The notes below the pieces were generated by a model. That model was not told the origin of the DNA. It searched no databases and saw only the letters and a list, made by a program, of their open reading frames with translations. Shown in pieces: positions 8,600-17,569 of a DNA stretch of 64,000 nt. The first letter of the stretch is position 1; every line of letters begins with the position of its first letter. Both the position numbers and the translations under genes were made by a program. This stretch comes from Firmicutes bacterium UBA5559. GTDB lineage: Bacteria; Bacillota; Clostridia; Peptostreptococcales; Anaerovoracaceae. Where the stretch lies: NCBI GenBank assembly GCA_002425705.1, contig DIMT01000001.1, forward strand, positions 67,653 to 131,652. Direction: 5' to 3'.

Positions 8600-10399
8600 A
8601 TGAACATTCAGACAAAGAGGTGGGCAAGGCCCCTGGCGCTTTTCATAGCGCTGACAATGGTGATGATGTACTCCTTTGGGGGAGTGGTGTTTGCATCAAT
8701 TAATGATGTTAGAGTTCATTATCACGGACCAAGTGATGATGGAGTTGTAGTTGTAATTACGACTGTATCATCAGAAGGTGCTATTGATCAAACCTTTACA
8801 GCAGAAGCTAAGAGACATAAAAAGAGTAGTCATTACGATGGAAAATTTTCTCCAAGCATTGACCAAGTTTTATCGAATGGCGATAAACTCATTGATGAAG
8901 GTGTAGTTACAAGAGCATACACAACAATAAATGGTATTTACACAGAATTAACAGTTGATCATAGTTCAGCTATCGGAAATAACTCGGCAAATATTAAGGT
9001 TGGACCACCACCAACTGCAAAAGTTTATAACCTAATGATAACCAAGACGGTAGACAAGCCAGTAGTTCCCCTTGATGGCGCTGTTAAGTTTACTATTACT
9101 GTTACAAATATCGGGAATACATTAGTGAGCGGCGTAGTTGTAACAGACGAAATTCCTGCAGGCTTATTGATAACGGCCACTTATTCAGCAGTTGGAACAT
9201 TTGCAGGCGATGTCTGGACAATCGGTGATTTAGCGAGTGGTCAACAAGTAACATTAGAGATTGATGCCATTACTACTGATGTAGATGAGATCACCAATAC
9301 TGCCACTGTAAGTTTTGATGGTGATGATGTTGATGAGGATGATAACACAGCAAGTGCGACAGTAGATGTTTTAGTACCATATGACTTATCTCTTACAAAG
9401 TCAGTAAATCCTGGATCTGTAGGTATAAGTGAAGAAGCTCTTTTCACTATTAAAGTAGAGAACAAGGGATTCTATGAAGCAACTAATGTTGTTGTCAAGG
9501 ATGTATGGCCAGATGGGCTTGAATTTATCGGTGCAACATCCAGCGATGCTATACAGTTCAATGCTGAGGATATGACATGGACCCTTGGAAGTTTAGCTCC
9601 TGGAGCAACTAAAACAATTACTTTATCAGGTATTTCAGCAGTAGCCGATGATTATACGAATACTGCATCTGTTACCTTTAGCGGAATCGACCAGAATCCA
9701 AATGATAACTCTGATACAGCAACGCTTAAAGTGCTTCTGGAAAGAGACCTTGGAATCACAAAGGTTGCAGCACCTACCAATATTCTGCTTAATGAAAGCA
9801 CAGTATTTACAGTGACTATAACAAATAATGGTACTGAAACTATTAATAATATTTTCGTTGAAGATGTTATGGAAGCTGGATTAAGTATTTCGGCAATCGG
9901 CTCAGATGATTTTAAAGATGGAATATGGGATGTCGGAACTCTGGAATCCGGAGAAAGCAAGATTTTAACAATAGCCGCAATTGGAACAACAGTTGGTTCC
10001 CTTCAGAATCAGGTTGAGATTGTGACTCTGGGTGATGGCAATAACGAAGTAATTGAATATGTTCCATTTGAAGATGATAACCAGTCTAACAACTCTGAAA
10101 AAGCTACCGTAACAGTCTCCGCAGGAGGCGGTGGAGGTGGCGGCGGCGGTGGAACCGGTGGAGGCGGTGGTGGTGGAACCACTATCCAGGAAACTACTCC
10201 TCCATTAACCAATATCCCCGACGGAGAAACTCCGTTAGTAGAAGCCCCGGAAGTAATGCTTGAAGAGCAGCCCATTCCGCTGGCAGACGTTCCCCAGACT
10301 GGTGACAACACCAACATCTGGTTGCTGCTGGCCCTGATGATGGGATCCGGAGCAGGAATCGTCCTCCTGGGAAGGCGAAAAGAAACAGTTGAAAAGTAA
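8600..10399 (+). CDS. Second wall-anchored DUF11-repeat surface protein (VPQTG)
   Basis: A 599-residue secreted protein. The signal peptide ends near residue 33 (VVFASIND). An unclassified N-terminal domain of about 110 residues is followed by three DUF11-type repeats (YNLMITKTVDKP, YDLSLTKSVNPG, RDLGITKVAAP), a run of glycines, and a C-terminal segment that shares PIPLADVPQTG with the first surface protein, then a membrane helix and basic tail. Start ATG 8600 is preceded by AAAGGAG with 7-base spacing; upstream in-frame ATGs lack a good site. The coding sequence is visibly more AT-rich than the neighbouring housekeeping genes, which may reflect transfer or relaxed selection in repeats. Probably attached to the wall by the sortase encoded immediately downstream. 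Function inferred as adhesion or surface layer structure. Confidence 0.83.
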   Translation: MNIQTKRWARPLALFIALTMVMMYSFGGVVFASINDVRVHYHGPSDDGVVVVITTVSSEGAIDQTFTAEAKRHKKSSHYDGKFSPSIDQVLSNGDKLIDEGVVTRAYTTINGIYTELTVDHSSAIGNNSANIKVGPPPTAKVYNLMITKTVDKPVVPLDGAVKFTITVTNIGNTLVSGVVVTDEIPAGLLITATYSAVGTFAGDVWTIGDLASGQQVTLEIDAITTDVDEITNTATVSFDGDDVDEDDNTASATVDVLVPYDLSLTKSVNPGSVGISEEALFTIKVENKGFYEATNVVVKDVWPDGLEFIGATSSDAIQFNAEDMTWTLGSLAPGATKTITLSGISAVADDYTNTASVTFSGIDQNPNDNSDTATLKVLLERDLGITKVAAPTNILLNESTVFTVTITNNGTETINNIFVEDVMEAGLSISAIGSDDFKDGIWDVGTLESGESKILTIAAIGTTVGSLQNQVEIVTLGDGNNEVIEYVPFEDDNQSNNSEKATVTVSAGGGGGGGGGGTGGGGGGGTTIQETTPPLTNIPDGETPLVEAPEVMLEEQPIPLADVPQTGDNTNIWLLLALMMGSGAGIVLLGRRKETVEK

Positions 10400-10427
10400 G
10401 TACGGTAAAGTATAATTAAAGATGTGT

Positions 10428-10456
10428 AAGGGTTACCTTCGGGTAACCCTTATTTA
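10428..10456 (+). terminator. Hairpin terminator or attenuator between surface protein 2 and sortase 2
   Basis: A perfect 10-bp stem (10428-10437 with 10442-10451) closed by a TTCG tetraloop and followed by ATTTATT. Because the sortase gene follows without an obvious promoter, partial read-through is likely. Confidence 0.75.
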
Positions 10457-10530
10457 TTAGAAATTGTGTCATTTGGCCTACATTGCCAAAAGACCGCCAA
10501 CTGACAGACCTGCTTACAGAGGTGGTATTT

Positions 10531-11295
10531 GTGAAAAAAATTATTTTAATCGTATTAATTTGCGTATTTATCGGCTCCGGCCTGATGCTGGCGGGAACGC
10601 TGCTGGAGTACAAACAGGGGCAGGATCTTTATGAGGCTGCTGCGGAGCAGGTTATTCGTCCGGAGAAGCCTGAGGCCGAAGAGGAGCCGGATGGCCCGGC
10701 TGCTCCAGTTCCCCCTGCCATTAATTTTGAGTTGTTATCGTCCATCAGCCCCGATTCGGTGGGTTGGATCTGGATACCCGATTCGGAGATCAGTTACCCC
10801 TTGGTGCAGGGCCGGGACAATCAGTTTTATTTGACCCGGACCTATGATGGGGGGCACAACAAGCTGGGAAGCATCTTTCTGGATTACCGGATTCCGGGGG
10901 ACTTTAGCGGCAGAAACACCATCATCTACGGGCACAACATGAAAAGCGATGCCATGTTCGGCACCCTGGAAAAATTCCGGGATCAGACTTTTACCGATGC
11001 CCGGCCCCAGTTCTATATCCTCCGGGAGGAGGGGGTCTATCGATATCAGATTTTTTCCGCTTATGTCACCGATGCCTTGAGCGATACCTACACCTACCAG
11101 TTTGGGAATGATGCCGCTTATGGCAAGTATCTGGAAAAGATTACAAATCTGTCAGACATTACACCGCCTCAATCCGATATCACACCGCCGAAAGGCCCGG
11201 ACATTGGCACCCCGATCGTCACCCTGTCCACCTGTACCAGTACCGGAAGGCAGCTGGATCGGTTCGTGGTTCACGGTTTTCTGATTTCGGAGTAG
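10531..11295 (+). CDS. srtB: Class B sortase (second copy)
   Basis: A 254-residue transpeptidase with one N-terminal membrane helix and a Pro/Glu-rich linker (about residues 45-65). The catalytic core has WIWIPDSEISYPLVQ, GHNM (His), TLSTC (Cys) and LDRF (Arg), and is clearly paralogous to the enzyme at 7175. A short insertion just before the TLSTC strand contains a SDITPP repeat pair that the first sortase lacks. GTG 10531 was chosen as start because AGAGGTGG precedes it; the in-frame ATG at 10483 lacks a ribosome-binding site and would add a non-hydrophobic leader. It follows surface protein 2, its likely substrate. Confidence 0.9.
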   Translation: MKKIILIVLICVFIGSGLMLAGTLLEYKQGQDLYEAAAEQVIRPEKPEAEEEPDGPAAPVPPAINFELLSSISPDSVGWIWIPDSEISYPLVQGRDNQFYLTRTYDGGHNKLGSIFLDYRIPGDFSGRNTIIYGHNMKSDAMFGTLEKFRDQTFTDARPQFYILREEGVYRYQIFSAYVTDALSDTYTYQFGNDAAYGKYLEKITNLSDITPPQSDITPPKGPDIGTPIVTLSTCTSTGRQLDRFVVHGFLISE

Positions 11296-11358
11296 CAAAG
11301 ATTTTAATTTTGTGCTATGATAAAGGACAAAAGTGAAAAAATCATACAGGAGGAAAGC

Positions 11359-12669
11359 ATGCAGGAAAACAGGATATGGAGTCCGGAAGAAACCCTGGAC
11401 AGGGAGCAGTTCCGGGACATACAAAGCAAACGATTGAAAGAAATGGTTCAGCGGGTCTATGATTCCGTGCCCCATTACAAAAAGAAATTTGACACGATGG
11501 GTCTGTCTCCGGCGGATATTCAGTCTGTGGATGACCTGTCCAAACTTCCCTTTACCACCAAGCTCGACTTTCGGGACAATTACCCCTACGGGTTGTTTGC
11601 TGTACCCCAGAAGCAGGTGGTGAGAATCCATGCTTCCTCCGGAACCACCGGAAAGCCGACAGTAGTTGGTTATACAAAAAACGATATGGAAATGTGGAAG
11701 GAAATGATCGCCAGGCTGGTCACCATGGCCGGCGTCACCGATGAAGATGTGGCACAGATTTCCTTCGGATACGGATTATTTACAGGGGCCTTCGGTCTCC
11801 ACCAGGGCCTGGAGCACGTGGGAGCCACAGTGATTCCCATGTCCAGCGGCAATACTCGTAAACAGATCATGGTCATGCAAGACTTCGGCACCACGGCTCT
11901 GATCAGCACCCCTTCCTATGCCCTCCATATGGCGGAAATCGCCAAAGAAATGGGCATCGACCCGAAGAAGGACCTGAAACTGAAGTGGGGACTATTTGGG
12001 GGCGAAGGATCCACCGAAGCCATGCGCCGGGAAATCAATGAAGCCTGGGGTTTGTTTGCCACGGAAAATTATGGCATGAGCGAGCTGATCGGGCCGGGAG
12101 TTTCCGGTGAATGCCTGGCCCTCAAAGGGATGCACATCAACGAGGACCATTTCTTTCCGGAAATCATCGACCCGGAAACCGGTGAAGTGCTGCCGCCGGG
12201 ATCCGTGGGAGAGTTGGTCATTACGACTCTTTCCAAAGAAGCCCTGCCCATCATCCGGTACCGGACCAGCGACATTACCTCTTTGCATTATGAAAAATGT
12301 GATTGCGGCAGGACTACCGTCCGAATGGCAAAAATTTCCGGCCGTTCCAACGATATGCTGATTCTGGGGGGAGTTAATGTATTCCCCTCCCAAATCGAAG
12401 AAGTCCTGTTCAACGTGGACGGTATCGGGCCCCATTATCAGATTAAGGTTTACAAGAAAGGCCATCTGGATCGGATTGAAGTGGACGTGGAACTGGTCAA
12501 CGCCGATCTGCTGGATTCCTTCAGCCAGATCGAAAACCTGAACCAGACCATCCGGCAGCGACTCCGAACCGTGCTGGGCATCGATGCGAAAGTCAATATC
12601 ATGCAGCCAAGGACCCTGCAGCGTTTCGAAGGGAAAGCCAAGCGGGTCATCGATCTGAGGGAGGAATAA
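11359..12669 (+). CDS. paaK: Phenylacetate-CoA ligase (first copy)
   Basis: A 436-residue AMP-forming ligase that activates aryl acetates to their CoA thioesters. It has the P-loop ASSGTTGKPTVVGYT, the acyl-adenylate motif ENYGMSELIGPG, CxCGRTT, and the C-terminal GRSNDMLILGGVNVFPSQIE region typical of PaaK. ATG 11359 follows CAGGAGG. An ACT-domain gene starts 2 bases after the stop, a pairing common in anaerobes, in which arylacetyl-CoA links to indolepyruvate-type oxidoreductases. No T-box precedes this copy, unlike the second paaK. Preference among phenylacetate, 4-hydroxyphenylacetate and indoleacetate cannot be told from sequence. Confidence 0.93.
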   Translation: MQENRIWSPEETLDREQFRDIQSKRLKEMVQRVYDSVPHYKKKFDTMGLSPADIQSVDDLSKLPFTTKLDFRDNYPYGLFAVPQKQVVRIHASSGTTGKPTVVGYTKNDMEMWKEMIARLVTMAGVTDEDVAQISFGYGLFTGAFGLHQGLEHVGATVIPMSSGNTRKQIMVMQDFGTTALISTPSYALHMAEIAKEMGIDPKKDLKLKWGLFGGEGSTEAMRREINEAWGLFATENYGMSELIGPGVSGECLALKGMHINEDHFFPEIIDPETGEVLPPGSVGELVITTLSKEALPIIRYRTSDITSLHYEKCDCGRTTVRMAKISGRSNDMLILGGVNVFPSQIEEVLFNVDGIGPHYQIKVYKKGHLDRIEVDVELVNADLLDSFSQIENLNQTIRQRLRTVLGIDAKVNIMQPRTLQRFEGKAKRVIDLREE

Positions 12670-12671
12670 AA

Positions 12672-13088
12672 ATGGGAATCAAACAATTATCGATTTTTAT
12701 TGCCAATGAAGCAGGGACCCTGGCCGATGTTACCCGGATCTTCCGGGAACATGAAATCGACATACGGGCCATCTCCGTTTCCGATACCGTGGATTACGGA
12801 ATCCTGCGGGTGGTGGTCAGCGAGCCGGAACGGGCCGTGGAAGAACTGGCTAAAGAGGGAATCGTATCCAAACTCAGCGAGGTCCTGGCCGTAGATCCGG
12901 AAGACCGACGGGGCAGCTTGAATGACATCTTCACGCTGCTGGGAGACAACGGCATCAACATCGACTATATCTATTCTTTTCTGGTTCGGGAGGACGGGGC
13001 CCAGCTTTTTGTCATAAAAGTGACAGATCAGCAGAAGGCCCAGGAACTGTTGATGGCAAATGGTGTGCGAATCATAAAAAATATCTGA
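12672..13088 (+). CDS. Double ACT-domain protein paired with PaaK
   Basis: A 138-residue protein consisting of two ACT domains (residues about 3-65 and 70-135; IKQLSIFIANEAGTLADVTRIF and the GSLNDIFTLLGDNGINIDYIY strand-helix). ACT pairs bind amino acids and usually give allosteric feedback. It starts 2 bases after paaK and is certainly cotranscribed. It probably senses an aromatic amino acid and modulates the ligase or a linked oxidoreductase; this role is inference from the repeated paaK-ACT pairing here. Confidence 0.88.
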   Translation: MGIKQLSIFIANEAGTLADVTRIFREHEIDIRAISVSDTVDYGILRVVVSEPERAVEELAKEGIVSKLSEVLAVDPEDRRGSLNDIFTLLGDNGINIDYIYSFLVREDGAQLFVIKVTDQQKAQELLMANGVRIIKNI

Positions 13089-13095
13089 TTTTTTG

Positions 13096-13124
13096 TTGAC
13101 AATAACAAAAAATACCGGTAGAAT
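13096..13124 (+). promoter_or_regulatory. Promoter of the Phe T-box paaK-ACT operon
   Basis: TTGACA (13096-13101), 17-bp spacer, TAGAAT (13119-13124). It lies just after the first ACT gene and ahead of the T-box leader. Confidence 0.8.
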
Positions 13125-13130
13125 AGGAAT

Positions 13131-13381
13131 AACTTCATAGCAAAAGCGATGACAGGGTAAAGTAAGATGATCCGGCGGATTACAGAGAATCGGCAGTGCT
13201 GAGAGCCGACAGAAGCAGACATCCCAAGTTCCCCCTTGAGCTGACCGGCTGAACCGATAGTAGGCCGTTCCGGGTTCTCCCGTCACAGAGATAAGGATTC
13301 ATGGAGTCCTGAGTGGCCGTAAGGCAATAAGAGTGGTACCGCGGGCTTCCCGTCTCTTAGGAGATTGGAAGCCTTTTTTTG
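13131..13381 (+). ncRNA. T-box leader, specifier TTC (tRNA-Phe)
   Basis: The leader has stem I starting with GATGACAGGG and AGTA, the conserved T-box AAGAGTGGTACCGCGGG (13329-13345) and a terminator (GGCTTCC 13344-13350 with GGAAGCC 13367-13373, then T7). The specifier is read as TTC at 13229-13231, nine bases before the end of a TTGAG segment, the same spacing seen in the Trp leader at 43121. Uncharged tRNA-Phe would bind, form the antiterminator and switch on the downstream paaK-ACT pair. T-box identity is certain; the specifier is probable. Confidence 0.92.
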
Positions 13382-13430
13382 TTCGGGAACCGGCGTGGCC
13401 GGAAATTGTTGGAATAAAGGAGAATGAACC

Positions 13431-14729
13431 ATGATTTGGAATGAGCCGAAAGAATGTATGAGCAGGGATGAGCGGACGGCAGAGCAGAGCCAGCGTCTGA
13501 AAGAGACAGTGAACCGGGTCTATCATAATGTGGCCTTTTATCGGAAAAAGATGCAGGAACTGGGCCTGGAACCGGGAGACATCAAAGGCATCGAAGACAT
13601 CCATAAGCTGCCCTTTACTACCAAGAATGATCTGCGGGAAAACTACCCCTTCGGATTGTTTGCTGTGCCCAAAAGCGAAATCGTCCGGGTCCACGCCTCC
13701 TCCGGCACCACCGGAAAGCCCATCGTGGTAGGATACACCCGAAAAGACATCGACCTGTTCTCTGAAGTAGTAGCCAGAGCCTATTGCTGCGCTGGTGCTA
13801 CCAAAGACGACATCGTCCAGATCGCCTATGGCTATGGCCTATTCACCGGTGGCCTGGGGATGCATTACGGTGCAGAAAAGCTGGGGGCAGCAGTGGTTCC
13901 CATCTCTGGAGGCAATACGGAAAAGCAGCTGGCCCTGATGCAGGATTTCGGCAGTACGATTCTGGCCTGCACCCCCTCCTATGCGGCCTTCCTTTCAGAA
14001 GCCATCGAAGAAGCGGGAATCGATAAAAACCAGCTTCAGCTGAAAGCCGGTATCTTCGGGGCAGAACCCTGGAGCAACGAGATGAGGGCCAAGATCGAAG
14101 AGGGCTTAGGCATCACCGCCTATGACATCTACGGACTCAGTGAGATCATCGGACCGGGCGTCTCCTGCAGCTGTTATGTTCAGGAGGGACTCCACGTGGC
14201 GGAGGATCATTTCTATCCAGAGATCCTGGATCCGGAAACCCTGAAGGCAGTCACCCCGGGCACCACCGGCGAACTGGTCTTCACCACCATTACCAAGGAA
14301 GGCATGCCCCTGCTCCGGTACCGGACCCGGGATCTGGCCAGCCTCAATTACGATGCCTGCGCTTGCGGGCGGACCAATGTGCGGATGTCCAAGATTCAGG
14401 GACGTTCCGACGATATGCTCATTATTCGGGGGGTCAATGTATTCCCCTCCCAGGTGGAAAGCGCTCTCCTGGAAATCGAAGAAGCCAAACCCCATTACAT
14501 GCTGATCGTAGACCGGGTGGGAACCATGGACACCCTGGAGATTCAGGTTGAAATCGATGATAGATATTTCAGCGATGAAATGGTAGAATTAAATAAAGTG
14601 CGGCAGAAAATCAAACACAAGGTGGAAAGTATTCTGGGAATCAGCGTCAACATCAACCTGGTGGAGCACAAAACCATTGCAAGAAGCGAAGGAAAAGCCA
14701 AGAGAGTCATCGATAGGCGAAAGATATAG
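13431..14729 (+). CDS. paaK: Phenylacetate-CoA ligase (second copy, T-box controlled)
   Basis: A 432-residue paralogue of the ligase at 11359, with HASSGTTGKPIVVGYT, IYGLSEIIGPG, CACGRTN and GRSDDMLIIRGVNVFPSQVE. ATG 13431 follows AAAGGAGAA. It sits directly behind a T-box with a Phe specifier and ahead of its own ACT gene. Control by phenylalanine shortage suggests that the enzyme activates phenylacetate for reductive carboxylation to phenylpyruvate and hence Phe synthesis, as described for aryl-acid assimilation in some anaerobes. The matching indolepyruvate-type oxidoreductase is not in the window. Confidence 0.93.
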   Translation: MIWNEPKECMSRDERTAEQSQRLKETVNRVYHNVAFYRKKMQELGLEPGDIKGIEDIHKLPFTTKNDLRENYPFGLFAVPKSEIVRVHASSGTTGKPIVVGYTRKDIDLFSEVVARAYCCAGATKDDIVQIAYGYGLFTGGLGMHYGAEKLGAAVVPISGGNTEKQLALMQDFGSTILACTPSYAAFLSEAIEEAGIDKNQLQLKAGIFGAEPWSNEMRAKIEEGLGITAYDIYGLSEIIGPGVSCSCYVQEGLHVAEDHFYPEILDPETLKAVTPGTTGELVFTTITKEGMPLLRYRTRDLASLNYDACACGRTNVRMSKIQGRSDDMLIIRGVNVFPSQVESALLEIEEAKPHYMLIVDRVGTMDTLEIQVEIDDRYFSDEMVELNKVRQKIKHKVESILGISVNINLVEHKTIARSEGKAKRVIDRRKI

Positions 14730-14744
14730 GGGAGGACGAAACCT

Positions 14745-15143
14745 ATGATAATCAAGCAACTGACGGTTTTTTTACAGAACGACATCGGCAGGCTGGAAGA
14801 ACTGACCAGAATTTTAGGCGAGAATGATATCAACATATCCGCCCTCAGCGTGGCAGAAACCGAAACCTACGGTATCATGCGGATGATTGTCAGCGACATC
14901 GACAAGGCCATGGATGTCCTCAAAGATGCCGAATTCACGGTCAAAACCACCGATGTCCTTTCCCTCCAGTGCCCCGATATCCCGGGAGCCCTCCATCGAG
15001 CACTCCTGGTTCTCAGTGGTGCCGGGATCAGCATCCGGTACATGTACGGCTATTCCGATGCCGGAATCGCCCGACTTATCCTCAAGATCTCAGACCCGGA
15101 AAAAGGCCGGGAATTGTTGGAAAATCACTTGCAATCCTGCTAA
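14745..15143 (+). CDS. Double ACT-domain protein paired with the second PaaK
   Basis: A 132-residue protein with two ACT domains (IKQLTVFLQNDIGRLEELTRIL and PGALHRALLVLSGAGISIRYMY), similar to the ACT protein at 12672. It begins 15 bases after paaK with a GGGGAGG site. It is part of the Phe T-box operon and probably provides amino-acid feedback on that pathway (inference). Confidence 0.88.
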   Translation: MIIKQLTVFLQNDIGRLEELTRILGENDINISALSVAETETYGIMRMIVSDIDKAMDVLKDAEFTVKTTDVLSLQCPDIPGALHRALLVLSGAGISIRYMYGYSDAGIARLILKISDPEKGRELLENHLQSC

Positions 15144-15185
15144 AACTGTGGTATTGTATAGAGGAAGTTAATTTTCGGAAAGCAA

Positions 15186-15216
15186 AAAGAGTGGGCAAGC
15201 CCACTCTTTCACTTTT
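15186..15216 (+). terminator. Hairpin terminator after the paaK-ACT operon
   Basis: AAAGAGTGGG (15186-15195) pairs perfectly with CCCACTCTTT (15200-15209), followed by CACTTTTG. The T tract is interrupted, so termination may be partial. Confidence 0.65.
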
Positions 15217-15272
15217 GTTAGCAGGAAATTAATTAAATAAGTATTTAAAAATTGGTTTAAGCAGGTGTTAAA

Positions 15273-15755
15273 ATGGCAAAGAAAAAGATCACGGAAGTGG
15301 TAGAAGAGCTGCTTTCCAGCTATTTGGAAGAGCAGGGCATGGAGCTCTACAATGTGGAGTTCGTCAAGGAAGCAAAGGACTGGTTCCTTCGGGTATTCAT
15401 CGATAAATTATCCGGAGAGGCAGAGGAACAATATATCAGTACCGATGACTGCGAAGGGGTCAGTCGATATCTGAGCGAAAAGCTGGATGAAGTGGACCCC
15501 ATCGAACAGAATTATTACCTGGAGGTTTCCTCCCCCGGACTGGACCGAACCCTTCTCCGGGAAAAAGACTTCCTTCGATTCGCCGGACATCCGGTGGAGG
15601 TCAGCCTTTACAAAGGGATTGACGGAAAGAAGCACTATACCGGGGAACTGGTAGGTTGGCAGGACGGAAACCTGGTCCTGATCGGAGAAAAGGGCGAGAC
15701 CCTTTCCTTCCCGGAAGAGGCAGTGGCAAAAACCAAATTATTGGTGATATTTTAG
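15273..15755 (+). CDS. rimP: Ribosome maturation factor RimP
   Basis: A 160-residue 30S assembly factor. Its N-terminal alpha/beta domain (YNVEFVKEAKDWFLRVFIDK, and YLEVSSPGLDRTLLREKDF, a RimP signature) is followed by a small SH3-like domain (YTGELVGWQDGNLVLI). It is the first gene of the nusA-infB cluster, 19 bases before nusA, in the classical Firmicute order. Length is normal for the family. Confidence 0.96.
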   Translation: MAKKKITEVVEELLSSYLEEQGMELYNVEFVKEAKDWFLRVFIDKLSGEAEEQYISTDDCEGVSRYLSEKLDEVDPIEQNYYLEVSSPGLDRTLLREKDFLRFAGHPVEVSLYKGIDGKKHYTGELVGWQDGNLVLIGEKGETLSFPEEAVAKTKLLVIF

Positions 15756-15774
15756 AGGAGGAATTAGTCGGAAA

Positions 15775-16917
15775 ATGAATAAAGAGTTTATCAAAGCAAT
15801 TGAGGAGCTGGAAAAGGAAAAACAGATTTCCAAGGATATCCTGATTGAAGCCATCGAACTGGCCCTGGTCTCCGCTTATAAAAAGAATTATGGCACCGCT
15901 CAGAACGTCCGGGTCGTCATCGACCGGGAACAGGGAGACATCGATGTCTTCATGAAGCGGGACGTGGTGGAAGAGGTGGAGGACGATCTGATGGAAATTT
16001 CCATCGAGGATGCCCTGGAAATAGACCCCCGTTACAAGGTGGGAGACGCTATCGAGTATCAGGTCACACCCCGGGATTTCGGCCGTATTGCTGCCCAGAC
16101 TGCGAAGCAGGTAGTCGTCCAGCGGATTCGGGAAGCGGAACGGGGCATGATCTTCGACGACTATATCACCCGTCAGGGAGAACTGATTACCGGAGTGGTT
16201 CAGCGAATCAGCAACGAGACTGTCTTCATCAACATGGGACGGGCAGAAGGTATTCTGGCGGCAACCGAACAGGTTCCCGGCGAAACCTACACCGTCAACA
16301 ACCGGCTGAAGGTCTTCATCATGGATGTGAAAAAGACCACCAAAGGCCCTCAGGTCTATTTGTCCAGGTCCCATCCGGGTCTGGTCAAGCGGCTCTTCGA
16401 ACTGGAGGTTCCGGAAATTCAGGATGGAACCGTTGAAATCAGAAGCATCTCCCGGGAAGCGGGCTCCAGAACCAAGATTGCGGTACTGGCCAGAGATGAA
16501 AACGTGGATCCGGTAGGAGCCTGCGTCGGTCCCAGAGGTACTCGGGTGCAGGCCGTGGTGGATGAAATCTTCGGAGAAAAGATCGACATCATCACCTGGA
16601 GCGATGATCCGGAAAAGCTGATCAGCAGCGCTCTTTCCCCGGCCAAGGTTGAAAAAGTCATCATCGGCGGTGATGATAAATCGGCGGTGGTGGTGGTCCC
16701 CGACTATCAGCTTTCCCTGGCCATCGGCAAGGAAGGTCAGAACGTCCGGCTGGCAGCCAAGCTCTGCAACTGGAAGATCGACATCAAGAGCCACACCCAG
16801 TACTACGACAATGAAGCCCTTCTGCAGCAGGAATACGACGACGAAGAGTACCCGGAAGAGTACGACGAATCTCTCGAATCGGAAATCGTAGAAATGACTG
16901 AAGAAGCAGAAGAATAG
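15775..16917 (+). CDS. nusA: Transcription termination/antitermination factor NusA
   Basis: A 380-residue RNA polymerase-associated factor. Domains in order: N-terminal RNAP-binding domain (about 1-125), S1 (GELITGVVQRISNETVFINMG, about 135-200), KH1 (VGACVGPRGTRVQAVVDE) and KH2 (LAIGKEGQNVRLAAKL), then an acidic tail rich in Glu and Tyr. It lacks the C-terminal AR repeats of enterobacterial NusA, as usual in Firmicutes. The GAGGAGGAATT site supports the start. Confidence 0.97.
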   Translation: MNKEFIKAIEELEKEKQISKDILIEAIELALVSAYKKNYGTAQNVRVVIDREQGDIDVFMKRDVVEEVEDDLMEISIEDALEIDPRYKVGDAIEYQVTPRDFGRIAAQTAKQVVVQRIREAERGMIFDDYITRQGELITGVVQRISNETVFINMGRAEGILAATEQVPGETYTVNNRLKVFIMDVKKTTKGPQVYLSRSHPGLVKRLFELEVPEIQDGTVEIRSISREAGSRTKIAVLARDENVDPVGACVGPRGTRVQAVVDEIFGEKIDIITWSDDPEKLISSALSPAKVEKVIIGGDDKSAVVVVPDYQLSLAIGKEGQNVRLAAKLCNWKIDIKSHTQYYDNEALLQQEYDDEEYPEEYDESLESEIVEMTEEAEE

Positions 16918-16938
16918 AGAAGAATAGGAGCGATACCA

Positions 16939-17226
16939 TTGAAAACAAAAGCCAGACCGATGCGTCGCTGTGTGGGATGCATGGAATCAAAGGAAAAAAA
17001 TCAGCTGATCCGGGTGGCCGGATACGAAGGCCAGGTAACCATTGATCCCACCGGAAAAGCGAAAGGCCGGGGAGTTTATCTTTGTCCCGACCTCCAATGT
17101 TTTGAAAAAGCTCAGAAAAAGAAAGCCATCGGCAGGAATCTGGAGATGGAACTGACGGGAGAACAGGTTACAAAGCTATTTGAAGACCTGAAACAATATA
17201 TCAACAACACAGAAGCGAAAGAATAA
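16939..17226 (+). CDS. rnpM: RNase P modulator RnpM (YlxR family)
   Basis: A 95-residue basic RNA-binding protein of the YlxR family (RCVGCMESKEKNQLIRV and GRGVYLCPDLQCFEKA). The family has been linked to RNase P modulation in Bacillus subtilis. The start is TTG 16939, supported by AGGAG 8 bases upstream; no closer ATG exists. Lies between nusA and ylxQ as in most Firmicutes. Confidence 0.93.
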   Translation: MKTKARPMRRCVGCMESKEKNQLIRVAGYEGQVTIDPTGKAKGRGVYLCPDLQCFEKAQKKKAIGRNLEMELTGEQVTKLFEDLKQYINNTEAKE

Positions 17227-17238
17227 AAAGCGAGACTT

Positions 17239-17565
17239 ATGAGAAGCAAATTGGAAAGTTACCTGGGATTTGCCAAGAAATCCAGAAATCTGATCAGCGG
17301 CACCAACACCTGTCTTCACGGGATGAACCAGGGAAAGGTCCGGCTGCTGATCCTGGCCGAGGATCTGGCAGAAAACACCATGGAAAAACTGAAGAAGGCA
17401 GCGGAGGATAGAGAGATCGATTACCGGATCATCGGAACCATGGCTGATCTGTCCCGGATATTGGGATATGAAGAGCGGGGTGTATTCGGAATCACCGATA
17501 AAAATTTTGCAGATGTAATCAGTAAGGAGATTGACGACAAGTCAGTACGTACAGAAGGGAGGTAG
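17239..17565 (+). CDS. ylxQ: L7Ae-family ribosomal/RNA-binding protein YlxQ
   Basis: A 108-residue member of the L7Ae/L30e family ([37 protein letters not shown]). Expected to bind kink-turn-type RNA. It is encoded between rnpM and infB and is cotranscribed with them; the stop lies 4 bases before the infB start. Confidence 0.9.
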   Translation: MRSKLESYLGFAKKSRNLISGTNTCLHGMNQGKVRLLILAEDLAENTMEKLKKAAEDREIDYRIIGTMADLSRILGYEERGVFGITDKNFADVISKEIDDKSVRTEGR

Positions 17566-17569
17566 TTCA

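Noticed and set aside
11293..11321. Promoter directly before the first paaK (TATGAT at 11316-11321)
   Set aside because: No acceptable -35 at the right distance, so not listed as a feature.
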